From Streptomyces sp. SID13726 (lineage in GTDB: Bacteria; Actinomycetota; Actinomycetes; Streptomycetales; Streptomycetaceae), in the NCBI RefSeq assembly GCF_010548375.1, contig NZ_JAAGLY010000025.1:55009-119008 (forward strand): a stretch of 64,000 nucleotides of DNA, in the 5' to 3' direction. This document shows, one piece after another, positions 50,671 to 57,596 of the stretch. Numbering within the stretch: position 1 is the first letter of the stretch; each line of letters opens with the position of its first letter. The translations under genes and the position numbers were made by a program. The notes beneath the pieces were generated by a model, which was not told the DNA's origin, did no database searches, and worked only from the letters and a program-made list of their open reading frames with translations.

Positions 50671-51008
50671 GCGGGGTGTGCCCGCGTACGCCGGGTGGCT
50701 AAAGACCGCGTGAACATGGCTGTACTCGATCGCTTCAACCCACCGGACCCTGGGAACAAGACTTCAGGGTCCAGGTGTTCGGGTCCCGGAGGCCTCGCCT
50801 CCAGGCCCGCCTGAACCAAGTCCCGACGCACACCCCCCCCGGCGCCGGGACTCTCCCGAGCCGGACTTCGGCGCCCTCCCCCCCCTGGGTGCCGGGGTCC
50901 GGCTCTTTCTCTGCCCAGGTGTACGGCAACGGTGGGTCACCCCGTACCTGAACCACGGGGTGACCCACCGGATGGCAGATTCTGTCACATCGGCATAGCG
51001 TGCCGGGC
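50671..51008. other. intergenic region with several hairpins
   Basis: 338 bases with no gene. After hrdD, GGAGG-CCTCG-CCTCC (about 50789-50803) lies inside a larger imperfect stem that could terminate hrdD. Further hairpins form from CCGGCGCCGG-type sequence near 50850, and a 16-bp perfect stem is listed separately. Confidence 0.5.
50930..50970. repeat. 16-bp perfect inverted repeat upstream of tetR
   Basis: CGGTGGGTCACCCCGT (50930-50945) pairs with 50955-50970 around a 9-base loop. It sits 39 bases upstream of the tetR start and could be a terminator, or an operator for that regulator. Confidence 0.8.
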
Positions 51009-51626
51009 ATGAGCAGCGCGTTCCCTGATCCCACGGCGGCCGTCTCCCTCACCGAGCGGCGCAAGGCGGCCACCCGGATGGAGATCGCCCGGGCGGCGGG
51101 GGAGCTGTTCGTGAAACACGGGCTGCGGGGGACGCGGGCGGAGGACATCGCGGTGGCGGCGGGGGTGGCTCCGCGGACGTTCTACCGCTACTTCGCGACG
51201 AAGGAGGAGGCGGTGGCGCCGCTGTACTCGGCGGGCGCGCGGCTCTGGGCGGAGGCGGTCCTCTCCGCCCCACCGAACCTCTCGGTCCCCGACGCCCTCG
51301 CCCACGGCGTCCGCCACACGTTCACGCCGGGGGCGGGCGTCTCGACGGCGTCGTGGTCGTGGGTCCGTACGTTGATCCGGCTGGCCGATTCGGATGCGGG
51401 GCTGCGGCGGGTGTGGGCGGAGGTGTGCCATTCGTCCGAGCGGCGGTTGGGGGAGGTGCTGGCGGTGCGGGTGGGGGGTGCGGCGGATGTGCGTCTGGTG
51501 GCGGCGGTGGCGAGTGCGGCGGTGCGGAGTGCGGTGGAGGCGTGGGCGGCGGGGGAGGTGGAGGGGGAGGAGCCGGTGGGGTTGGCTTTGCGGAACTTGG
51601 GGGTGGTGGGTGGGGTGTTGGGGTGA
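51009..51626 (+). CDS. TetR family transcriptional regulator (near hrdD)
   Basis: A 205-residue TetR protein. HTH (about 12-62): LTERRKAATRMEIARAAGELFVKHGLRGTRAEDIAVAAGVAPRTFYRYFATKEEAV. The C-terminal domain includes WSWVRTLIRLADSDAGLRRVWAEV. Starts at ATG 51009 or GTG 51000; neither has a ribosome site, so a leaderless message is possible. Position after hrdD matches SCO3201 of S. coelicolor, from memory. The 16-bp palindrome upstream may be its operator. It is the last gene before repeat copy 2. Confidence 0.85.
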   Translation: MSSAFPDPTAAVSLTERRKAATRMEIARAAGELFVKHGLRGTRAEDIAVAAGVAPRTFYRYFATKEEAVAPLYSAGARLWAEAVLSAPPNLSVPDALAHGVRHTFTPGAGVSTASWSWVRTLIRLADSDAGLRRVWAEVCHSSERRLGEVLAVRVGGAADVRLVAAVASAAVRSAVEAWAAGEVEGEEPVGLALRNLGVVGGVLG

Positions 51627-51639
51627 CCGGTTGTGCGTC

Positions 51640-52000
51640 TGCGGGTTCGGTGGGGGCGGGCGTTGTTGCGCAGTTCCCCGCGCCCCTGAGATGCCTGCGG
51701 CGGCCCGCTCGGCTCCGGTGGGGCTTGCTGTAGCGCGTCCTCGTGGTGGTGGGGTCGGGGCCGGGGTGGGGGGTATCCGTCCTCGGTCCGGCGGCTCGGT
51801 CTCTTGAGCAGTGCTCGGTTATGGACGCCGGCCGCTGCGGGCGGACACCCCCCACCCCGTCCCCTGCGCACCGTCGGCGGCCAACGGCCCGAGGGTGGCG
51901 CGCGTCGGGCACCGCAATCGAGGGGTCACGTATCGGCGCAGGGTGCCTGCAACTCCCCAGGGGCGCGGGGAACTGCGCGACAAGCCACGACGAACCCGCA
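51640..52000. repeat. dispersed inverted-repeat element, full copy 2
   Basis: Outer ends TGCGGGTTCG (51640-51649) and its complement (51991-52000). Inside, GCGCAGTTCCCCGCGCCCCT at 51668-51687 pairs with 51959-51978, and GGGGTGGGGGGT at 51763-51774 pairs with 51847-51858. The stretch from the left end to about 51880 is highly similar to the reverse complement of the copy at 62391-62725. It fills the space between convergent tetR and WYL genes; no protein gene is seen in it. Confidence 0.85.
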
Positions 52001-52030
52001 CCCACCACACAACCGAACCCGGCACCCCCC

Positions 52031-52999
52031 TCAGCCACCCCCCGCAGCCCGAACCAACCGCCCACCCAACTCCCGTACCGCAACCACCAGTTCCCCCGGC
52101 TCCTCCACCACGAACTCGACCCCGGTCATGGCCAGGCGAACGGCCAGCCACTCCACCGCGTCACCGACAGTCGCCCGCAGCCGACACCTCCCCGGCCCAA
52201 GAGACTCCGGCACCCCCATCCACCCCGGCACCCGAGCCGACACGACGGAGACGTCCGCGGCGAAGGTGACGACGGCCTCGTACGTCTCCTGGCGCCGGTA
52301 CATCGACTGCCGCAGATACTCAGCCGCACTCCCCGTGGGCAGGGGCCGCGGCGCGAACCGGGCCCCCGTGGCGAACGGATCGCTCACCCGGTCCACCCGG
52401 AACGTTCGCCAGTCCGCGCGGTCGAGGTCGTACGCGACGAGGTACCAGCGGCGCCCGGTGGAGACGAGCCGGTACGGCTCCACCACGCGCCGCGACTCGG
52501 CGCCGTCGCCCGCGCGATAGGCGAAGCGGAGGCGTTCGTGGCCGGCGACCGTGGAGGCCATGACCGTGAGGGTCTCGGTGGGGATGGTCGCGCCGTCGCC
52601 GCTGGTGAGCGGGGTCGTGGCGGACTGGAGGGTGGAGACCCGGTGCCGCAGGCGGGAGGGGAGGACCTGTTCCAGCTTGGCGAGGGCGCGTACGGACGCC
52701 TCGTCGACGCCCTCGACCGCGTGTCCGGCGCCCGCGCGGAGGCCGACGGCGATGGCGACCGCCTCCTCGTCGTCGAGGACGAGCGGGGGCATGGCCTTGC
52801 CGGCGACGAGCCGGTAGCCGCCGTCGGAGCCCTTGGTGGCCTGGACGGGGTAGCCCAGTTCGCGCAAGCGGTCGACGTCCCGCCGGACCGTGCGGCGGGA
52901 GACGCCGAGACGGTCGGCGAGTTCGCCGCCGGGCCATTCGCGGGGCGTCTGGAGGAGGGACAGGAGCGTCAGGAGCCGTGCCGGGGTGTCCGTCGTCAT
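52031..52999 (-). CDS. WYL domain HTH regulator
   Basis: A 322-residue regulator: HTH_11 (about 5-60: RLLTLLSLLQTPREWPGGELADRLGVSRRTVRRDVDRLRELGYPV), the WYL domain (about 140-215, with RRVVEPYRLVSTGRRWYLVAYDLDRADWRTFRVDRV) and a WCX domain at the end. WYL proteins bind nucleic acid or small ligands and often repress neighbours. It is divergent from a DHA2 exporter, 62 bases away, its likely target. The 3' end abuts repeat copy 2. Confidence 0.92.
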   Translation of the reverse strand: MTTDTPARLLTLLSLLQTPREWPGGELADRLGVSRRTVRRDVDRLRELGYPVQATKGSDGGYRLVAGKAMPPLVLDDEEAVAIAVGLRAGAGHAVEGVDEASVRALAKLEQVLPSRLRHRVSTLQSATTPLTSGDGATIPTETLTVMASTVAGHERLRFAYRAGDGAESRRVVEPYRLVSTGRRWYLVAYDLDRADWRTFRVDRVSDPFATGARFAPRPLPTGSAAEYLRQSMYRRQETYEAVVTFAADVSVVSARVPGWMGVPESLGPGRCRLRATVGDAVEWLAVRLAMTGVEFVVEEPGELVVAVRELGGRLVRAAGGG

Positions 53000-53061
53000 G
53001 AGTTCGAGGATGCCGTAGAACTAGGACACGATTTGACCTAATGGGGTCGTAGCTTCAAGAC

Positions 53062-54606
53062 ATGACCTCCACCGAGACCACCCTTTCGGGAACCTCCGAC
53101 GCACAGCCCGCCGCGGGCGACCGGCGTCGCTGGTTCGCCCTCGCCATCGTGATGACCGCGGCTTTCATGGACCTCGTCGACGTCACGATCGTCAACATCG
53201 CCATCCCGTCCATCCGGCAGGACGCGGGCGCCTCCGTCAGCCAGATCCAGTGGATCACCGCGGGATACGCGCTCGCCTTCGCCGCGGGGCTGATCACCGG
53301 TGGGCGGCTGGGTGACATCCACGGGCGCAAGCGGCTGTTCCTCGTCGGAATCGGCGGGTTCACCCTCGCGTCGGCGCTGTGCGGTTTCGCCGCGAACCCG
53401 GAGATGCTGGTCGCGGCCCGCATTCTGCAGGGCGGCATGGCGGCGATGATGGTGCCGCAGGTGCTGTCGATCGTGCACGCGACCTTCCCGGCGCACGAGC
53501 GGGGCAAGGTGTTCGGGCTGTTCGGCGCGGTCGTGGGGCTGGGCGCCGTGTCCGGTCCGCTGCTCGGGGCGCTGCTGACCGAGTGGAACCTGTTCGGGCT
53601 CGAATGGCGGCCGATCTTCCTCATCAACCTGCCGGTCGGGATCGCGGGCCTCGTTCTCGGCAGCCGTTTCATCACCGAGTCCAAGGCGCCGCGGGCGCTG
53701 AAGCTGGACCTGGTCGGCGTGGCCGTGGTCGTGCTCGGGCTGCTGATGCTGCTCTACCCGCTGACCCGCGGTGAGGAGCTGGGCTGGCCGGTGTGGGGGT
53801 ACGTGTCGATGGCCGGCGCGCCCGTCGTGTTCGCCGCGCTGGTGGCGTACGAGAGGCGGAAGGCCGCGCGGGACGGGTCGCCGCTGGTGGAGCTGTCGCT
53901 GTTCCGGGTGAAGAGCTTCGCGGCGGGGATCGCCGTGCAGACCGTCTTCGGGGTCGGGCTCGGCATCTTCTTCCTGGTGTGGACGCTGTACATGCAGACC
54001 GGCCTGGGCTGGAGCCCGCTGCGGGCGGGGCTGACCGGGGTGCCGTTCTCGATCTCCGTGTCCGTGGCCGCGGGTCTGTCGGTGCAGCAGCTGGTCCCGC
54101 GCTTCGGGCGCAAGGTGCTCCAGGCCGGCGCGTTGCTGATGGCGGTGGGCGTGCTGCTCTACCTCTGGGAGGCCGAGCACTACGGCATGGCCATCACCTC
54201 CTGGCAGATGGCGCTGCCGCTGATCGTGATGGGTGTAGGCATGGGCCTGATCGTCGCCCCGCTGACGGACGCGGTGCTCTCCGAAGTACCGCGCGAGCAC
54301 GCCGGTTCGGCCTCGGGTCTCATCAACACCGTGCAGCAGATGGGCAACGCGCTGGGCCTCGGCCTGGTCTCGGTGGTCTTCTTCGGGGTCGTCGGCGACA
54401 ACCTCACCCCCGCCGAGATCGGCCCGTCCTTCGTCAACGCCTTCCAGCACGCGCTGGGTTGGGTGGCCGCGGTGATGACCGCCATCTTCCTCCTGATGTT
54501 CGCCCTGCCCCGCCGCCCGGCCCAGCACGTCGAGGGCGCCGAGGCTTCTGAGACCTCGGTGCCGGATCCGCGACTCGACAAGCCGGAGGCCCTGCTCACG
54601 CACTGA
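53062..54606 (+). CDS. MFS drug exporter, DHA2 family
   Basis: A 514-residue exporter of the EmrB/QacA type with 14 expected helices. Helix 1 has MTAAFMDLVDVTIVNIAIPSIRQDAGAS, then QWITAGYALAFAAGLITGGRLGDIHGRK (motif A) and the antiporter-type VVGLGAVSGPLLGALLTE. The last helix is followed by a short tail of about 30 residues. It is controlled, by position, by the divergent WYL regulator. A strong terminator follows at 54617-54648. Confidence 0.92.
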   Translation: MTSTETTLSGTSDAQPAAGDRRRWFALAIVMTAAFMDLVDVTIVNIAIPSIRQDAGASVSQIQWITAGYALAFAAGLITGGRLGDIHGRKRLFLVGIGGFTLASALCGFAANPEMLVAARILQGGMAAMMVPQVLSIVHATFPAHERGKVFGLFGAVVGLGAVSGPLLGALLTEWNLFGLEWRPIFLINLPVGIAGLVLGSRFITESKAPRALKLDLVGVAVVVLGLLMLLYPLTRGEELGWPVWGYVSMAGAPVVFAALVAYERRKAARDGSPLVELSLFRVKSFAAGIAVQTVFGVGLGIFFLVWTLYMQTGLGWSPLRAGLTGVPFSISVSVAAGLSVQQLVPRFGRKVLQAGALLMAVGVLLYLWEAEHYGMAITSWQMALPLIVMGVGMGLIVAPLTDAVLSEVPREHAGSASGLINTVQQMGNALGLGLVSVVFFGVVGDNLTPAEIGPSFVNAFQHALGWVAAVMTAIFLLMFALPRRPAQHVEGAEASETSVPDPRLDKPEALLTH

Positions 54607-54616
54607 GACCCACTCA

Positions 54617-54648
54617 GACGCCCGTCCCCTTCCGAGGGGACGGGCGTC
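54617..54648. terminator. bidirectional terminator after MFS gene
   Basis: GACGCCCGTCCCCT and AGGGGACGGGCGTC form a perfect 14-bp stem with a TCCG tetraloop, between the convergent MFS and TIR genes. Confidence 0.88.
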
Positions 54649-54657
54649 CTTGGTGCT

Positions 54658-55533
54658 TCAGCCCGGAAAGCCCGGCGGCGCAGCCGGTTTCGCCCTGCCG
54701 CTGTGGGCCCCGCCCACCCCGGAGAGCAGCCGGGCGCGGGCCTCCTCCGTGGGCAGGCCCACCAGGTCGACGTAGACCACCGCGTGCAGCAGGCCGGTCG
54801 GGGTGACCGGAGCGACCCGGACCGGGACGAGTCTGCGGGCCAGGCCTGCCGGGTCCTCGGCCTGGGCGACGTGGGCCTCCAGGCGGGCGTACACCGATTT
54901 CAGGTAGGCGGGGGTGAGGACGGCGATGATGCGGTCGCACTCGGTCAGGCCGCGGTCCATGGCGAACTGCCAGTTGGTGCCGGGCACGAAGTCCCAGTCC
55001 TGCATCAGCACGCTGAAGCCGGCTTCCTCCAGCTGCCAGGCGATCCAGGCCGCCCACTCGCGGTCGGCGGAGGTGTAGGAGACGAAGAAGTCCCGGCGGG
55101 CCGGGGTGCTGTCCGTCGGGGTGCCGTTCGCCCGGGTGCCGTCCGGTTCCGGTCGGGGCGGGGGCTGCGGGGTGGCGGCGGGGTGGTCTGTACGGGGTTC
55201 CGGCCGGTCCGGGGGCTCCGCTTCCGCCACCAGCCGCGTGAACGTCTCCGTCGCCCGGGTCCGCCCCTCCAGCAGCTCCAGCGCCGAGGCGAGCGCGGAC
55301 AGCCCGCCCGGCAGGGACGCGCACAGGCGGACGATCTCGACCGCGTACAACTGCGCGTTGGGCTGCTCCCGTGGGAACACCCGCTGCCCCAGGACGTCCC
55401 CGATCAGCTCGATCAGCAGGGCCCGAGCCTGCCGGTCGACCACCGCCGTCGTGTCGAGCAGCGCGTCGACCATCAGGGTCTGCCGCCGCTGCCGCGCACC
55501 GGCGGACCCCCGTGAAGCGTCCCTGTCCACCAC
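54658..55533 (-). CDS. TIR domain protein with N-terminal effector-associated domain
   Basis: A 291-residue protein. The N-terminal helical part (about 15-90: QTLMVDALLDTTAVVDRQARALLIELIGDVLGQ and AQLYAVEIVRLCASLPGGLSALASALELLEG) resembles effector-associated domain 2 (EAD2), which mediates homotypic contacts. A Pro-rich linker leads to a TIR domain (about 148-270: RDFFVSYTSADREWAAWIAWQLEEAGFSVLMQDWDF). The Glu in VYARLEAHVAQAED sits where NADase-type TIRs carry the catalytic Glu. It may be a defence or signalling effector that consumes NAD, but no partner with a matching domain is in the window. GTG 55533; GTG 55530 is an alternative. Confidence 0.8.
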   Translation of the reverse strand: MVDRDASRGSAGARQRRQTLMVDALLDTTAVVDRQARALLIELIGDVLGQRVFPREQPNAQLYAVEIVRLCASLPGGLSALASALELLEGRTRATETFTRLVAEAEPPDRPEPRTDHPAATPQPPPRPEPDGTRANGTPTDSTPARRDFFVSYTSADREWAAWIAWQLEEAGFSVLMQDWDFVPGTNWQFAMDRGLTECDRIIAVLTPAYLKSVYARLEAHVAQAEDPAGLARRLVPVRVAPVTPTGLLHAVVYVDLVGLPTEEARARLLSGVGGAHSGRAKPAAPPGFPG

Positions 55534-55638
55534 ACCCCCGAGAAGCAGTGTCCTGAGTCACAGGATACGGAGGGGGTGAGGCCACGTCAGTGGCTCGGCG
55601 GGACCGCGGACGCGGATGCCCGTTTGTGTCCGCCATGC

Positions 55639-55702
55639 GCCCGAACCTGTTTACTTTCCGGAAATCCGGGCGTAGCCTCCGACTGAAACCACACGTTCGG
55701 GC
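55639..55702 (+). promoter_or_regulatory. possible FruR operator region
   Basis: GCCCGAAC (55639-55646) and GTTCGGGC (55695-55702) form widely spaced arms around the palindrome TTTCCGGAAA (55655-55664), just upstream of fruR. DeoR-type regulators bind such repeats. Tentative. Confidence 0.4.
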
Positions 55703-55723
55703 ATGAGTCGGAGGCGAGCGGAC

Positions 55724-56485
55724 ATGTACGCACCGGAGCGGCAGCAGGAGATCCTCCGGCTCGCGCGTGACGGCGGGCGGGTGGACGTCGTCTCGCTGGC
55801 CGAGGAGTTCCAGGTCACGGCCGAGACGATCCGCAGAGATCTCAAGGCCCTCGACCGCGCCGGACTGCTGCGCCGGGTGCACGGCGGGGCCCTCCCGGCC
55901 GGACGCCTCGACTTCGAGCCGGACCTCGCCGAGCGCGAGACCACGGCCGCCGACGAGAAGGACCACATCGCCAAGGCGGCCCTCGCGGAGCTGCCGACCG
56001 AGGGCACCCTGATCCTCGACGCCGGCACGACCGTCGCCCGCCTCGCCCTCGCCGTCCCGCTGGAGGCCGCGCTCACCGTCGTCACCCACAGCCTGCCGAT
56101 CGCGGCCCGCCTCGCGGACCACCCCGGCATCCAGCTCCACCTCGTCGGGGGGCGCGTACGGCACCGTACGCGCGCCGCCGTCGACGCCTGGGCGCTGCGG
56201 GCGTACGGCGAGATCCGGGCCGATGTCCTCTTTGTGGCGGCCAACGGCTTCTCCGCCGATCATGGCCTCACCACCCCCGACCTCGCCGAGGCCGCGGTCA
56301 AGCGCGCGGCGATCGCCGCCGCCCGCCGCGTGGTCCTCCTCGCCGACTCCGCCAAGCACGGCCAGGAGCACTTCGCCCGCTTCGGCGACCTGGGCGACGT
56401 GGACCTGCTGATCACCGACAGCGGGCTGAGCCCCGAAGACGCCGCCGCGATCGAGCACGGCGGCACGGAAGTAGTGCGCGCATGA
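55724..56485 (+). CDS. fruR: DeoR-type regulator of fructose operon, FruR
   Basis: A 253-residue DeoR/GlpR-family repressor. HTH (about 1-55: ERQQEILRLARDGGRVDVVSLAEEFQVTAETIRRDLKALDRAGLLRRVHGGA) and a sugar-phosphate-binding domain with LILDAGTTVARLA, ADVLFVAANGFSADHGLTT and VVLLADSAKHGQEHF. ATG 55724 has GGAGG nine bases upstream; ATG 55703 lacks one. It is the first gene of fruR-fruK-fruA and its stop overlaps the fruK ATG (ATGA), so it probably senses fructose-1-phosphate. Confidence 0.93.
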   Translation: MYAPERQQEILRLARDGGRVDVVSLAEEFQVTAETIRRDLKALDRAGLLRRVHGGALPAGRLDFEPDLAERETTAADEKDHIAKAALAELPTEGTLILDAGTTVARLALAVPLEAALTVVTHSLPIAARLADHPGIQLHLVGGRVRHRTRAAVDAWALRAYGEIRADVLFVAANGFSADHGLTTPDLAEAAVKRAAIAAARRVVLLADSAKHGQEHFARFGDLGDVDLLITDSGLSPEDAAAIEHGGTEVVRA

Positions 56486-57429
56486 TCCTCACCGTCACCC
56501 CGAACCCGTCCCTCGACCGCACCTACGAGGTCCCCGCCCTGGAGCGCGGCGAGGTCATCCGCGCCACCGGCGAACGCATGGACCCCGGCGGCAAGGGCGT
56601 CAACGTCTCGCGCGCCGTCGCAGCCGCCGGCCGGCGCACGGTCGCCGTCCTGCCGCTCGGCGGTGCGCCGGGCGCGCTCGTCGCGGACCTGCTCGACGCG
56701 CAGGGCATCGAGGTCGCGCCGGTGCCGGTCGCGGGCGCCACCCGTTCGAACATCGCCCTCGCGGAGACCGACGGGGTGCTCACGAAGATCAACGCGCCCG
56801 GCCCGGAGCTGTCGCCCGAGGAGCAGGAGCTGCTGCTGGAGACAGTCCGCGCGCAGTCGCGCGACGCCTCCTGGATCGCGTGCTGCGGAAGCCTGCCCCG
56901 GGGGCTCGCGCCCTCCTGGTACGCCGAGGTGGTCGCGCGGGCGCACGCCGGGGGCGCGCGGATCGCGCTGGACACCTCCGGGCGGGCGCTCCTGGAGGCG
57001 CTGCGCGAACGGCCCGACGTGGTGAAGCCGAACGCCGAGGAGCTCGCGGAGGCGGTCGGACGCCCGCTGGCGACGGTCGGTGACGCGCTCAAGGCGGCCG
57101 AGGAACTGCGGGAGATGGGCGCGCGTGCCGTCCTCGCCAGCCTGGGCGCCGACGGCCAGCTGCTCGTGGACGGCTCCGGCGCCTGGTTCGGCAGCGCGCG
57201 CGTGGCCGCCGTACGCAGCAATGTCGGCGCCGGCGACTCCTCCCTGGCCGGCTTCCTGATCGCCGGCGGCAACGGCCCGGACGCCCTCGCCTCCGCGGTC
57301 GCCCACGGAGCCGCCGCCGTCCAGCTGCCCGGCAGCGTGATGCCGACCCCGTCCGACCTGGACCCGACGGCCGTGACGGTGACGGCCGAGATGCCGGTGG
57401 ACCGGGCGCTGACGGAGCCGGTGTCATGA
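56482..57429 (+). CDS. fruK: 1-phosphofructokinase FruK
   Basis: A 315-residue PfkB-family kinase that phosphorylates fructose-1-phosphate to fructose-1,6-bisphosphate with ATP. Signature 1 region: GGKGVNVSRAVAAAGRRTVAVLPLGG; substrate loops TLIDTSG-like ALDTSGRALL; signature 2 with catalytic Asp: NVGAGDSSLAGFLIAGG. Its start overlaps fruR and its stop overlaps a 56-codon ORF leading into fruA, so the operon is translationally linked. Confidence 0.95.
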   Translation: MILTVTPNPSLDRTYEVPALERGEVIRATGERMDPGGKGVNVSRAVAAAGRRTVAVLPLGGAPGALVADLLDAQGIEVAPVPVAGATRSNIALAETDGVLTKINAPGPELSPEEQELLLETVRAQSRDASWIACCGSLPRGLAPSWYAEVVARAHAGGARIALDTSGRALLEALRERPDVVKPNAEELAEAVGRPLATVGDALKAAEELREMGARAVLASLGADGQLLVDGSGAWFGSARVAAVRSNVGAGDSSLAGFLIAGGNGPDALASAVAHGAAAVQLPGSVMPTPSDLDPTAVTVTAEMPVDRALTEPVS

Positions 57430-57596
57430 GCGGCCCGGTCGGCACGGCCCTGATGGACGCCCCTACGGCCGTACCGGCGCTGTTACTCCTGGCCTCCACC
57501 CCCCTCCCCCCGAAGAACCCCCGCTGCACCCCCGTCCCCGCCCCTCCCGCCCACTCCACTCCCCGGGCGATACGCGTGCGAAGGAGCCCGCGATGA
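57426..57596 (+). CDS. 56-codon ORF bridging fruK and fruA (uncertain)
   Basis: An open frame starts with ATGA overlapping the fruK stop and ends with TGA overlapping the fruA ATG (57593-57596). The peptide is 56 residues, Pro-rich and Arg-rich at the end, with no recognised domain. It contains one TTA codon, which in Streptomyces needs the bldA tRNA. Codon pattern is only partly typical. It could be a coupling ORF that lets ribosomes pass from fruK to fruA, or chance. There is no separate ribosome site; AAGGAG (57581-57586) inside it serves fruA. Confidence 0.3.
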   Translation: MSGPVGTALMDAPTAVPALLLLASTPLPPKNPRCTPVPAPPAHSTPRAIRVRRSPR

